A stretch of DNA of 64,000 nucleotides from Poa pratensis (GCA_947311845.1 CAMZMU010000107.1:37519160-37583159), one strand, 5' to 3'. Shown: positions 33,886 to 45,286, numbered from the stretch's first letter. Program-made: numbers and translations. Notes: generated from the letters alone by a model not told the origin.

Positions 33886-35314
33886 ACTGCCTTTTTTTTT
33901 CTTAATATATTTTCTAAAAGTTGTCCAGTTAATTAGGGAAAACCAGGATCACATTCTATTTTAGTTCTACCATCTAAAACAGGAAGGGACCCTTCATCCG
34001 ACACAAGTAGTGATACTGCAACAAAGAGCAAGAAACATGATCAATTTGACAAACTTTTGAGTTGCTTACAGTTGTTTGAGGATTATATGCAATTCTGCTT
34101 CGGCTAGCTATTGATCAATACTAGGAAATGTCACGCGGCGACACGCCGCGCCCGTTGTGATACGAAATTGTGAAATTCGCTGGAATTTGGTTTTTTTGTT
34201 TCAGCAAAAAATACAAAAATTATTTGGAAAACTAATCCAAAAAATCTGCAACAAACGGAGATCTCTTAGTTTATGTGAAAAGTCTAAAATTTCTTAATTT
34301 TAAGAATTTCTTAGTTTCACTTTTGTACACAGTGGATATTTGGTGCAACCTTTATGTGTAAAATTTGGAAATTTCTTAAATATGAAATTTTTTAGAGGTA
34401 GAGGAGACGACGGTGGAGTTCCTTGTGTGTTTCGATTTGTCAGGGGAGGAGCTCGGCGCCAGCGGCGTCTCCATCCGAGGGGGGGAGGAAAGAGGCGAGG
34501 AGGACCGGTTCGCAAATTTCAAAACATGTAGGGGCCTTTGCGCAAAAATGCCACGCGTACCGGTGGATGGCGAAGCGACGACGCTTCTACAGTGCCCAGG
34601 CGACTTGGCCACCTCGAGTTTCAAAATTTTGAAATCCGTCAGAATTTGTCTTTTTTGCGCAGCAAAAATACAACGAATCTGAAAATTAGAGAGAAATATA
34701 TATATGTCCCTCGAAATTAAAAGGTTAAAACATGAAAGTTGTTTGGAAGGGCGATATACATCTACTCGTGAAAGGAAAATTCGAACGGATGACTGAATGC
34801 GACGAATTTGACAAAATCGTCAGATGTTTTTCTTATCTGGATCCGAAATTAAGGAGATAGAGTCGACCAAACTCGAAACCGATCGCGGGAATGAAACCTA
34901 CTCGTCGACGCACATATATTTCGTGTATATATTATTGTGAAAAGGAGGACCGTCGAATATAAATCGGACGGCGCGGAGTCGGTCGTGCACGGTAGAAGCT
35001 GTAGACGCGCTACAGTGCGCGCTGACGTGGGCAGGTTCGGCGATCGCTGAAACCCATGGCTTATAGATATATATATGTTGGTGGACTTTGAGGCCACTGT
35101 TTCCATCAACCATGGCCACTCGCACTTCATACAATGGCGACAGATAACAAGATAAACTACCACGAATCAACATGAATTGAGAAAACAAACAGTAATGAAC
35201 ACAACATTTTTTTTGATTTATTCAACTTGTACATTGATCGAAAAGCAAAGACAAGTACGGAGTAAAAGCGAAAGAAGACCTTTCTTCTTTGTGTTTGTTT
35301 ATTTTCAGTCTCGG
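33886..35314. other. Intergenic DNA with a Helitron end; 3' side of MOCS2A
   Basis: A Helitron terminus in reverse orientation lies at 34,121. Two related AT-rich phrases of about 60 bp (34,168-34,233 and 34,632-34,692, both with CAGCAAAAA-TACAA) suggest an internal duplication. ORFs at 34,340-34,720 overlap in all frames and are unsupported. The last 100-150 bases are probably the 3' UTR of MOCS2A. Confidence 0.5.
34121..34150 (-). mobile_element. Helitron 3' terminus, reverse orientation
   Basis: On the minus strand a perfect 7-bp hairpin (CGCGGCG / CGCCGCG with a 3-base loop; plus-strand 34,134-34,150) is followed by CTAG (34,124-34,121) and T. The body would extend rightwards. The 5' end was not identified with confidence. 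Confidence 0.5.
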
Positions 35315-35629
35315 TCAGCCGCCGCTGATGGGCGGGATGATGGCGATCTCGTCACCGTCGGCGACGGCGGCGGACTCGGGCGCGTACTCCTCGTTGAGCG
35401 CGAGCACCATGGAGTGGCAGATCTCCTCCAGCTTGGGGAACGAGGCGAGCACCCGGCCGAGGCACTCCCCCGCGGTGCTCCCGGACGGCAGCTCGACGGA
35501 GGACTCCGCGACGCCCGTCAGGTCCCGCGCGCGGGCGAAGAACAGCACCTTCACCCTGACCGTCGCCGCCGCCGCCGCCGATCCGGCCGCGAGGTCCTCC
35601 GTCTCCGCGGGAGCGGCGTCTGGAAGCAT
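35315..35629 (-). CDS. MOCS2A: Molybdopterin synthase sulfur carrier subunit (MOCS2A/CNX7)
   Basis: A single-exon ORF of 104 residues with a ubiquitin-like MoaD fold. Motifs are [16 protein letters not shown] near residue 24, the central LALNEEYAP, and the essential C-terminal [13 protein letters not shown]. The terminal Gly-Gly is adenylated and thiocarboxylated and donates sulfur to precursor Z (cPMP) in the cytosolic MOCS2A-MOCS2B synthase, making molybdopterin for nitrate reductase, xanthine dehydrogenase, aldehyde oxidase and sulfite oxidase. The start at 35,627-35,629 (MLPDAAPAE) gives the usual family length of about 95-105 residues. An in-frame upstream ATG at 35,779 would add 50 low-complexity residues and is less likely. 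It is transcribed divergently from APO3, with start codons 463 bp apart. Confidence 0.92.
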   Translation of the reverse strand: MLPDAAPAETEDLAAGSAAAAATVRVKVLFFARARDLTGVAESSVELPSGSTAGECLGRVLASFPKLEEICHSMVLALNEEYAPESAAVADGDEIAIIPPISGG

Positions 35630-36092
35630 GACGAAAGGAGGAGGAAGCTGCTGTATCTGAGGACTCCTGGGTACGGGATATGACGACTGGAACGGGGGAA
35701 GAGCCAGGTAAGTGCTAGGATTGACCAAATTACCCCTCGTCCCGACTGCCGCTCGCCGGAGCAGCTCCCCCGTCCGCACGCATCCACCTATCGCCGCCCG
35801 TAGGAAACCCGCCGGAGAAACTCGAGCACTGGCGATCCGCTCCCGCGTGTCGAACGACGCCGCAACCTCGTCGCACGCGCGCCAGTTCCTTGCTCGTCAA
35901 ATCGCCGTCTCCTCCAGTGGGCGTCCGTCGCCCTCACGGCCCGGACCTCCGTGCCCGTCCCCGTCCGCGCAGACTCCACTATTGCCATTCCGACGGTGAA
36001 GCTACCGCGTTCCAAACTTCCATAGCTCCTCGCTTCTACCTGGACAAGCAGGCAACCGGCGTCGTAGCTGCGACGAAGACAAGTTGTTCGAT
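35630..36092. promoter_or_regulatory. Shared promoter region, MOCS2A / APO3
   Basis: The 463-bp GC-rich gap between two divergent start codons must hold both promoters and leaders. No TATA box is visible, in line with a CpG-rich bidirectional plant promoter. The ORFs inside it on both strands are open because of GC content only. Confidence 0.5.
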
Positions 36093-37462
36093 GAAATGCC
36101 ACCTGCGGGGCTTTTTGTTTGGCGAGTCGTATCTGGGAGAGATGAACCGCTGGCGAGGTCTGTGCGTCCTCTCTGTGCATGGACAAGATGGTTGCACCGT
36201 GGCAGGGAGCCACAGGAAGAAGATATCCCGTATGCCGATGTTCCCCGGCCAGGGAGGAAATGGGAGAGGAAGCCGTACGTGACGCCGATGAAGGTCCTCA
36301 TCCGGAGGGCCAAAGAGGAGAGACGCGCCAGGCAGGAGAGCCCGTGCCGCGTGCTGGAGCACCCGCCTGGCAACGGCCTCCTTGTGCCACACCTCGTCGA
36401 GGTCACGCACCAGGTTCATAGCGCGAGGCAGAGGCTGCTCGACGGCCTCACCAGGCTTGTCAAAGGCGAAGCTGCCATCCCGGTGAAGCGATGCAGGTAC
36501 AGGAAAACACTGAACACACCATAATGACACTGTGATTCGCTTTGCACAAACATTGTTATGATTCATCATGGTGGTATGAGTAACGGTGTCAAGTGTTTGA
36601 TCAAATCAGGTTCTGCTCGGAGGTGCATATCGGTGAAGTCGGACACGAGATCAGGACGTGCGAGGGCCCCAACAGTGGGTCGAGGAACTCCTTGCATGAA
36701 TGGCGGCCAGGGACCATAAAGGACGTCGTCGGCTTCCCGTACTGCTACCACCTGTTCGATCGCGTCGGGAAGCCCAGGGTGGTGCACAAGGAGAAGTATG
36801 TTGTCCCGAGGCTCCCAGCGATCCTGGAGCTCTGCATCCAGGCAGGCGTCGACGTGGAGCGCTACCCGACCAAACGGAGGACCAGGCCGGTCTACTCCAT
36901 CGATGGCAGGATTGCAGACTTCGAGCTGGATGAAGAGGATGACTCCCAAGCAGATACATCACCTGAACCTTGGTTGTGTCCGTCATCACCAACGAGTTCT
37001 GCTTCTGCCGCCGACGGCGCTGACCAAACGAACGAAGAGATCACCGTGAGCGAGCTGAGCTCCAGGACGCTGCAGTCCTGGCTGGACATGCGGTCGGGCG
37101 CGGCAAGGCTGATGAGGAAGTACGGCGTGGTCACCTGCGGGTACTGCCCGGACGTGCAGGTCGGGCCCAAGGGCCACAAGGTGAGGATGTGCAAGGCGAG
37201 CAAGCACCAGCAGCGGGACGGGCAGCACGCGTGGCAGGAGGCCACGGTGGACGACCTCGTCCCGCCGAACCACGTCTGGCACGTCCGCGACCCGGCCGCC
37301 GGCGCGCCGCTCGCGAACGAGCTCAAGAGGTACTACGGCAAGGCCCCGGCCGTGGTGGAGCTCTGCCTGCGTGGGGGCGCCCCCGTGCCAGCGCAGTACA
37401 GGAGCATGATGCGGCTGGACGTCGTGCCGCCCGCCCGCGACGAGTACGACCTCGTCGCCTGA
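36093..37462 (+). CDS. APO3: APO protein 3, mitochondrial (RNA-binding, two APO domains)
   Basis: Two exons, 36,093-36,496 and 36,610-37,462, give 418 residues, the usual length of APO proteins. Residues about 1-40 are arginine-rich with few acids, as in a mitochondrial transit peptide, followed by the conserved EEDIPYADVPRPGRKWERKP. The APO modules carry Cys/His sets: RCRFCSEVHIGEVGHEIRTC with HEW and PYCYHLFD (about 134-185), and CGYCPDVQVGPKGHKVRMC with HAW and HVWHVRD (about 311-363). APO proteins bind organellar group II introns; APO3 is the mitochondrial member needed for nad2 intron splicing in Arabidopsis. The intron of 113 bp (CAG|GTACAG to ATCAG|GTTC) restores the first Cys cluster. 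The start at 36,093 is the first in-frame ATG; a stop lies upstream at 35,997. A LINE sits 65 bp after the stop codon. Confidence 0.88.
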
Positions 37463-37527
37463 GACCGCTGGCGCTCGATGATTTTCGCCTGGATTTTATT
37501 AGTGCTTAGACGTTTAGCCTGAATGTT

Positions 37528-39247
37528 GCAGCTGTTATGAACATGGTTGAAAGTTTTCGCCTCATTGTTTTAGAGCAGCAGGCATGTTTTGATATCACCA
37601 AAGCTCTTTGTGATGATATAGGTACAATGGTGTGTCAATACTGGTGGTCACAAAATGATGAGGTTCAAAAGATGCATTGGATAGGATGGGGAAAAAATGA
37701 AGCTGCCTAAGGAGGAGGGTGGTTTGGGTTTCGTGATCTCTATTCGTTCAACGTTGCCATGTTGGCAAGGCAGGGAGGGAGGTTACTTCAAGCCCCAGAC
37801 TCATTGTGCGCACGTGTGCTGCGCGCGAAATACTTCCCGGACGGAAATCTGCTTGCAGCTCAACCCATAGTGGTTCATGTGTGAAAATCTGGGAGGTTCC
37901 ATGGATACCTAATGGTACAACTCGCCGTCCAAGGACACCAAAGAATAATTGTCCTCTTTGTGCTTGTGTCTGAACTGATTGATGAAGCTTCACTCACATG
38001 GAATAAAACACAAGTTGATCGGTATTTCCATCATGATTCCTTGCACAGGTTATACTTAATATTCCTTTGCGCTCAAATTCTGAAGACTTTGTTGCATGGC
38101 ATTTCGATAACAGAGGCATTTTTACTGTAAAATCTGCTTATAAAGTTCATGTGGATATGGAGAAAAAGGAAGCAACTAAACAGGAAGGACAGGGTTCTGA
38201 GACAGTTGCTCTGAAAACGGAAGTCTTCACAAAATTCTGGAAAGTACAGTGTCCACCCAAAGTCCATCACTTTATGTGGCGCTTAGCACATAACAGCCAT
38301 CCTTTGTACATGAACATCGCTCGGCGAGGAGTCGAACTCACCGGATGCGCTGTTTGTCATCGTCTGTTTGAGGATGGAGGACATCTATTCCTAAAATGCA
38401 AAGATGCAAAACAGCGTTGGCCTGCTCTACTTCTTGAGGATGTCCGGCTAAAGCTCTTGCCATGCCAATCTTCTCTGAAAGTGCTGCAAGAAATTCTCAA
38501 TCTAAATGCGAGGGATCGCGCTGATGTGGTGCTGCTGGACTGAACGAAACCGAGGAAACCATGGTGAGACACGGTTGTCAGTTGAGCAATTCCAGTTCAG
38601 TGTAAGGCGTCATGTAGATGAATGGCAGTATTCTCTAAAGAAGAAGAATGAGCAACAAACAACGACGACGGCAGAATGTACATGGACTTCCTCCGGTTGC
38701 AGATTGTGAGTATTACAAGATAAATGTTGATGCTTCTTTTAATATTAAGACAAAGAAAGGAGGATGGGGAGCCATATGCAGAAACAATGAAGCTGGTATC
38801 TGCTTTGCTGCTGCTGGTCCAATTGAGAATAGTGCTGATGCCTTCCAAGCAGAGACGGTCGCTCTAACTAATGCAATTCAGCTCGCTGATCAAATGGGTG
38901 TTGGCCGAGTCCTTTTTGAAACAGATTGTGCAAATCTCCAAAGTGCAATGACTTCCTCCGGTTATGATCTCAGCCCGCTTGGTGTCCTTATGAGTGATCT
39001 GAAATACCAGATTTGTGTAAACTTCATTGATGCATGTGTGGTGTTTACCCCGAGGGGATGTAATAGGCCTGCTCATGAACTAGCAGCTTTGGGTGTTGGC
39101 GTAGCTCCTGATAGCAGTGTTTTGTGGACTACGAGCTACCCAACTATTGTAAACCGTCTCGTGACCGACGATCTTGTCGTGTCTTAATGAAATACGAGTG
39201 TTCCATGTCAAAAAGAAGCAGGGATCACCATCCCCGGTTCCATTGCA
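37528..39247 (+). mobile_element. 5'-truncated LINE in the APO3 3' flank
   Basis: It is bordered by 22-bp direct repeats with two mismatches (37,506-37,527 and 39,248-39,269, both starting TTAGACGTTT). This is the long target duplication expected of target-primed reverse transcription. Pol remnants in order: a reverse transcriptase tail with FGFRDLYSFNVAMLARQ (37,730-37,790), a zf-RVT ORF (38,067-38,543, with PPKVHHFMWRLAHNSHP and CAVCHRLFEDGGHLFLKC), and an RNase H ORF (about 38,700-39,187, with KINVDASFNIKTKKGGWGAI). Frameshifts and stops separate the parts, so it is inactive. It inserted just after, or in, the APO3 3' UTR in the same orientation. Confidence 0.85.
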
Positions 39248-39328
39248 TTAGACGTTTCGCCTGGATGTTATGCGGAAGGTTTAAATTCGAGGAACTGCGG
39301 ATGACAAAACAAATGGAAGCTAAAATGG

Positions 39329-39401
39329 CGCCGTCTGTGGGAATCGAACCCACGACCACGTGGTTAAAAGCCACGCGCTCTACCAGCTGAGCTAAGACGG
39401 C
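39329..39401 (-). tRNA. tRNA-Lys (anticodon UUU)
   Basis: The minus-strand cloverleaf is complete: acceptor GCCGUCU/AGACGGC, D arm GCUC-AGCUGGUA-GAGC, anticodon stem CGUGG/CCACG with loop CUUUUAA (anticodon UUU), variable UGGUC, and T arm GUGGG-UUCGAUU-CCCAC, with G73. There is no intron. Box A and box B are intact, and a TTTT pol III terminator follows on the minus strand at 39,325-39,322. It lies 60 bp from the LINE target duplication and looks like a functional nuclear gene. Confidence 0.97.
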
Positions 39402-39930
39402 TCGTACGGCTTTTAAGTGATTACTGCTAATTTTATGTGCATTTACGAAGATGCGTGGAGTTCTATTGAAAGGGGAAAAATGGGATGTGAAAGCTAGGCT
39501 GTTTATTCCAAATCACACGGGAAACCGATCATGTGCCACAGACATCAACACGCATCGACAGGCAACGAGGGATATCACCATAGTGCCGCTATAGCGTTTT
39601 GAGACTTGTCTCGCATAATAAATATGTGTACAATGTCTCGAATATAGCACAATATATAACGCTAATAACGTATTTTAAGGTCGGCGCTATTTTTTTCATA
39701 GCGCGCTATTTTTTTTCTTGGATGTCGAACACACCAGGGACGTCTAAACCCACAACGCGTGTCTTTTTTTAAGGAAACCCACATTGTGTGTCTAAACTCT
39801 ACGGTGTGCGATCTCGATCCCCTTCTATCTCAAGCAATATTTTTGTTTGATGGGGTCTTGTCATGCTACACATTAAGAAGTTTTCTCATGCCTTAAGGTT
39901 GAGATGAACATGGCTTGAATGGATGGGCCA
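39402..39930. other. Intergenic DNA with GCGCTATTTT-type repeat
   Basis: No gene is supported. Around 39,580-39,720 phrases such as CGCTATAGCG and CATAGCGCGCTATTTTTTTT resemble the ends of common grass DNA transposons, but no paired terminus or target duplication could be defined. Confidence 0.4.
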
Positions 39931-40275
39931 TGTTTTTTTTTTGATTGGCTTGGGAAATTCTTGGACGTCGGAAAACATGGACCTTATGCAACCACCACAA
40001 TCTCTCTTGGCAATGGGAAGAAGATACATTTTTGGGAAGCACCATGCTTGAATGGTGACAAACTAAAACACATTGCATCGCTCATTTATGAGGTTTCAGA
40101 GAGAGAGAGAGAATGTGTGTCAGCAAGGCATTGCTTGAGGACGCATGGATCGACAAGATCACCGTCAACAAGAATTTCTCTTTTGCTCACATGGAGCACT
40201 TGGTTGACCTTCGAATCCAACTCAAAAATACTCACCTTGATGAGGACGTCGCGGATGGCACTGTTTAGGGCACGA
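39930..40275 (+). pseudogene. LINE pol fragment
   Basis: One frame reads ISLGNGKKIHFWEAPCLNG then ASLIYEVSERE. After a shift, another frame reads KALLEDAWIDKITVNKNFSF and LVDLRIQLKNTHLDEDVADG. These are the phrases of the region between reverse transcriptase and zf-RVT in plant LINEs. It is fragmentary and frameshifted. Confidence 0.65.
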
Positions 40276-43200
40276 GCAGCGGTGGCAGCACCCTACCACT
40301 GCCCCCGATGCTAACACGTAGGTAAGGGAAGGAGAGGCAGTTGTTTAGTTTATTTCCCTCCAACCCAAAAGCTAAGGCGACCATCCTAGAGTCGTCATCA
40401 TTGCTTGGATGCATGTACCGTTTCTCTCCTTCTCTCACATTGTCTTTCCTCTCTCTCCTCGCTTTCCTTATGTCCCCCTCTAGGTTGTGGAGATCGTGCT
40501 CCACATGACGGCGGGCGTCCTTGGCCGTCTTCAGGCGGGACCGAAGCTTCTCCAATTTCTCTTCCAGCTCCTGGACACGCTGGTCAGATTCAGCATGCTT
40601 CTCCAGGAAGCGGTCCTCCTGCATTTTCAGCCTCTTCGAGAAATCAGCCTGGCAGTCTCTGCGGAAGTTCTTTTTCTCCTCGTCGAGCTTGGCTTGCTGC
40701 TCTTTCTTCTGCTGCTGGAGTTTCTCGTTGGCTCTATCAATACGGCCTTGGCGCCCGGCCTCATCCTCAACCACGGCGGTCTCGCGAGCCTCCAGGCGCT
40801 CCTTCTCCGCAGCCTGATCTTTTTCAACTTGGTCGGCTTGCTCCTCGCGCCGGCGGACTTCAGACTCGCGGAAGGACAGTTCTTCCTCGCGGGGACGGAT
40901 CTCCGCCTGAAGCTTGTCCTGGCTGCTCGGAGGGCCTCCGACGCCGCGGCAACCTCCTTCTCCCTGGCCTGGAGCTTTATCTCCCGAACGGAGGCCGCCG
41001 CCTCGCGAGTAGATAACTCCTGGTGCTTAGCGGTCGTCTCCGCTTGAAGAGCTTCGCGCTTATGCTTCAGTTCCGCACAGACTTCCTCAGCCTCGCGAGT
41101 AACGCTGGCCCGAACCTCGTCAGCAAAACGGCGAGCCTCGACGCGGCGCTCCCGAGCCTCCTCATCCTCCTGGCGAGCGCGCTCGAACGGTGCGCGGAGA
41201 TGGGCCCAGCCGTGCGCAAGGTCCATGCGGTCCTCGCCCGTAGCGCGCTCCTCGTCGATGATGTGGAGTTCCAGGCCGCTGAGCATCTCCCTCGCAGAGC
41301 GGAAGATGGCCTCGCGACGAGATTCGCACGGGCGCTGCGTCCGCAGCGTCAAAGCCAGGCTGTCTCCAATAGGCGCGGAGTTCGGGGTCCCCAGAATCCT
41401 GCACCCAAGGCTCGGGCCCTCCCCGAGGTGCCTCGGGGGGCTCAGGTGGGGGACTTTTCCCTCATCAACAGATCCCTGAGGGTCCTGGTGAGGGATGTTG
41501 TCCTCAACGGCCGGCCCACGGGGGCTCTGGCAGGGAACCTCTTCCTCACCAGTAGACTGCTTGGGACTCCGCTGAAGATCATCGCCAACAACAGTCGCTC
41601 GAGCGACCTGAGACCCGAAGGAAGTTTCGTTATCGGCGCCGGCACCCTCCTGCCTAATGGGGGCACCCCCTGTTGTCTCCGTCGGCGCCATCGGGGCGGA
41701 GTCTCCAGCCACCTCAGGACCCTATGGGACCATTTCCGCCTCACTCCCGGATCCGCACGGGGTTCGTCTGGCTCGGGAAAGGTCGCTGTCCCAGCACGAT
41801 CTGTGACCCCGGGGGACGAGGCAGCGGACGTGAGGGGTGTTTCGTCTGTCGCAGAGGCCTTGAGAATCACCGAAGCCCCCGAAGTCTCTCCCGGCTGACA
41901 GGTCTTCTTTAGCTTTGGTGCCGAGGAAGATCTGAGGGAAAACCAGAAAACAGTCAAGACGAGAAGACTCCGCGGGAAAGAAGGAAGAAGCAGAGAAAGG
42001 AACTTACACGTTGGCAGTATCCACCCATCTCCTCTTCCGCACCCGCCGGGAAGGAGGTGCGTTGGCTGCTGGCACTCCTTGAGGCCCCCAGCCTTCGTCC
42101 CCGGGAGGACGGCAGGCTTGGCAAGGGGCGGCTCCACTCGAGGATTTCGGGGGTCAGCCGAAGGACCGCCGTGGTGTTCACCTCCCACCTGCCGCGGCGG
42201 AACGGCTCGGTAGGGCGACTCGTCGCCTGAAGAGACATCCAAGACCTGGGTCCTAGGCTCTCCGAGGCCCGGCAGGTGCTCGCCCCTTCCCGAGAAATCG
42301 GCACCTCGGGAGGTGCCCTCGCCCTCGGCAACGGAGCTGGAGGGAGACCCCAGCGAGAAGGCCTTGCCCTGTTCCGGGGCCACCACGATGAGCCCCTCTT
42401 GAGGGCTTGTCCTCCCTTGCGAGAGCAGCCCCCACTGGAAGAACGACGGCATCGCAGCCAAGTACTGGTAGCGGCCCGACTTTTCGAACAGATACAAAGG
42501 TTTTGAAGATTTGTTCGCTGGCTCTGGTATCTGCGAAGAGGAAAAGAGGAAGCTCATGATCTCGTCCACCACCTCAGCCGAGAGACTTTCCTTGTCCAAC
42601 CGTATTCTGTCGGACACCCCGGTGTACATCCACACCGACTTCTGGTGCGATTGCAGAGGCGCAATGCGCTGCCGCACGAACTCTCTGGCAATCATCTTAC
42701 CAGTGAGACCATACGAGCGGGCTTCGGCAAGGCGCCTCTCCACGACATCAAGGGACTCGTGCGCCAGCTGCTGCCTGCCCCATCCTTGATGCCTCGTCAG
42801 GGGACCAGCCGGCACCGCGAGGAAGGGACAGACCTCTGAAACCCTCACGAAGAGCCACCGCTGACGAAAGCCCTCCACCTCTGTCGTCACCTCAGGGACG
42901 GGAACATCACCATCCCAGGCAATGGGGGGATAGTTCCCGAACATGCCGTCGCAGAGGCGAAACGAGATGCAACCCGTCGTCTCCGTGTGTGACAAGAAGT
43001 TGCGGAAGAAATCCACGGAAGGCCTGACCCCAACGTACGCCTCACAGAAGTAGGCGAAGATGGAGAGGGCGAGAATGGCGTTGGGATGGAGGTGAAGTAA
43101 TTGGATTTGATAATGCTCCAGAATCGCGATGAAGAAATCCGAGAAGGGGGGAATCAAACCTGCGAAAAGAGAATGGAGGAAGACGGGATAGAATAGGGCG

Positions 43201-43523
43201 CGAAGCAGGCCGGGAACGCCCCCAGGCTGAAGCTCCATCGCGCCCCGCTCGTTGAAATCCGAGGCCGCCAAGGAGCGCACCTTCACCAAGTGCGCGATGC
43301 TGGTCACGCGGCTGGGTTCCAGCGCGGGCCGGAGAGCGCGGCCATGATTCGGCGAGGCTTCCTCGCCGTCCGGAGCCGATGCCTTTGCCTTCTGCGCGGC
43401 AGTGGCCCTCTGGGACGACATTGGGGCGGCGGCGGAGGAAGCGGGGAGTCGCGGTGCAGGGGGAAGGAGGCGTAGCACGAGCGAAGATTTTGAAGTGATG
43501 GGGAACCGCGCCCTCTCTGCCAT
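40276..43523 (-). pseudogene. Gypsy antisense ORF (Transposase_28 plus coiled coil), broken
   Basis: The minus-strand ORF at 43,523-41,442 contains the putative gypsy-type transposon domain (Pfam Transposase_28) at about residues 105-260: FYPVFLHSLFAGLIPPFSDF, HPNAILALSIFAYFCEAY, then WLFVRVSE. A likely intron lies at about 42,008-41,932 (GTGTAAGT to CCCTCAG on the minus strand). Downstream a long Glu/Arg/Lys coiled coil continues in other frames (41,712-40,627, then 40,774-40,265), which implies at least one frameshift near 40,900. In Tat-lineage gypsy elements such an ORF lies antisense between pol and the 3' LTR, and an LTR in plus orientation does follow here. No gag or pol is present. 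It is transposon-derived, not a host gene. Confidence 0.7.
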
Positions 43524-43713
43524 TTATCGCCACGCAGAGCGGTTTCTTCAGTCATGGCGGGACCCACCGCGCGGTCAGACCGACCGAAGGAGGCGACCCG
43601 ACGGACGACGGTTGTGCGCCAGGTGTCTCGGCCCAAGAGGGCCAAGTTGGGGCCCGCGACGCTTCACTTGCACAATTGGGCACCAGATGGCCCATCGCGG
43701 GCCCGAGGGCTGC

Positions 43714-44682
43714 TGTCGGCCCAATGAAAACCAGGGTATCATGGGCCGGCCCTTCTGGCCCCAGACACCTAGGCGCGGAATACGACTAAGGACTGGGTCA
43801 CGGCGCCTGGCGAGCCCCGCGAGGCCTCGCCCCTCGTGGGGGCTTCAACGTTGAAGCAAACGACTAAGTCTCCGCGAGTCGGGGACCGCCTCGGGAGACT
43901 TCTCCCTCTCGGGGTGGCGGAGCGCTCGAAGTGCCTGGCGAGGTTCTGCCACCCTGGCAGGACGCACATGGGGCCTGCGCTCTGCAGCAGGATGACGCGC
44001 ACGCCTGCGCACGGTGACGAACAGGCGGTAGTTGCCATTCCCATGCTTAAAGGAGAGCAACAAAGCTGCCCCAAAGGAGGAGGATTGCCAAGCATGCTAC
44101 TTTGGTGCTAAGGGGACACGCTGCCGCTCCGCTCCAACGGCGACGTCACCGACATGACACCACGGACCTCTGGAGCGCCAGCCACCGCTCTAGACGGACG
44201 GTGGCAGGGCCTGACGAAGACCAGCAAGACCAACGACGGTGGACTTCGTCCACAATCCCTGGACCAAGGGTGCGCCGCCCTCCTGGACCGGCGCCATGGA
44301 GGAACCCTAACTTCCACCCCTGCGCCTATATAAGGAGGGGAGCACCACTGGAGAAGGGGATCGACCATTCACCCACCTAAGGCTACTAGACCACTCAGAA
44401 GAGAGAGCTTCCATACAGAGGAAGCTCTGCCATCGTTGTAAGCTTTGCCCTCGGCAAGCACCCCTGTACTGTAACCTCACGAAGCAGTGCAATCCCACAC
44501 GGCAGAAAGTAGGGTCTTTACTCCTCCCGGAGGGCCTGAACCTGGGTACGAGCTGGTGTCTATCTCTGTCGTGATGCATTCCGTCGAGCTCGCCGTGCTT
44601 GGTCGCCGAGGTTGACGAGAGCGTTGTTAAGTGTCGTGTTCAGCCCCTTCGATTCCTGGTTCATGGGGATCATTCTCCGACA
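43714..44682 (+). repeat. Gypsy LTR
   Basis: It starts TGTCGG and ends CCGACA, a perfect 6-bp terminal inverted repeat. The TATA box CTATATAAG is near 44,326-44,334, followed by a leader and AAGCTCTGCC repeats. The sequence right after it, ACGACGCCGCCCACTGTGG, looks like a gypsy primer-binding region. The purine-rich GGGCCCGAGGG just before it could be a polypurine tract. No partner LTR is in the window. Confidence 0.65.
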
Positions 44683-45155
44683 ACGACGCCGCCCACTGTG
44701 GCAGTGGCCGATGGTTCGTTCGTTGCAAACGGCGAGGAAATGGAGTGAGATGGCTATGGCTCTAGACGGATCTATCACACGAATATATAGCAAATGTCCA
44801 ATGGCATTGTACTTAATAAATCGATCATCGATAATAAAGCATCGAAATGACACCGTGATGTACTCGATCGTATTATGAGTGTAAGTTACACTTCTCCAAG
44901 AGAGCACGCGACTTACGTCACATAGTATAACATTTACATACGGTAGACCAAAGTGTAAACATTAGAAATTTATTACATGTATATAATACTCATCTCCAAT
45001 GATTAGGGATCAAACGACAAGTCGAATGCAATGGAGTGAAGCTACTTCGTACAAACAGTCGACGGCTTTTCCCATAATCGAACCGTCCCATCTCCCTCTC
45101 ATCCACAACTTGGATTATATACCCATGTTGCTCTGTTTGTGAAGTGACTGCTCAA
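44683..45155. other. Truncated retroelement interior, then upstream DNA of CLC
   Basis: The retroelement similarity fades within about 50 bases of the LTR. From about 44,750 the DNA is ordinary AT-rich promoter-side sequence. Confidence 0.45.
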
Positions 45156-45286
45156 TATATAAGCTGAGCTGGGAGATACTAGAGGGGAGAAGGGAGAAGA
45201 GCACAAGGGCGGGGGATCGGTCGAGCAGCCGGTGAGTTCGCTTGCTCCTGATGATCTTGAGATCGAGAATCCTCTAGCTAAGCTAG
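45156..45286 (+). promoter_or_regulatory. TATA box and untranslated first exon of the CLC gene
   Basis: TATATAAG at 45,156-45,163 is followed by a purine-rich leader starting about 45,185-45,190. The leader ends at a donor (AAGCTAG|GTACGT, 45,286/45,287). The matching acceptor is CTTCCACAG at 46,991-46,999, giving a leader intron of about 1.7 kb. This is inferred from signals; no transcript evidence is available. Confidence 0.5.

Noticed and set aside
35629..35779. An N-terminal extension of MOCS2A from the upstream ATG at 35,779
   Set aside because: It would make the protein half again as long as its family, with a low-complexity leader lying in the shared promoter.
41442..43523. A 693-codon minus-strand ORF as a novel host gene
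   Set aside because: It carries the gypsy Transposase_28 domain, runs through a likely intron, and lies next to an LTR. It is retroelement-derived.
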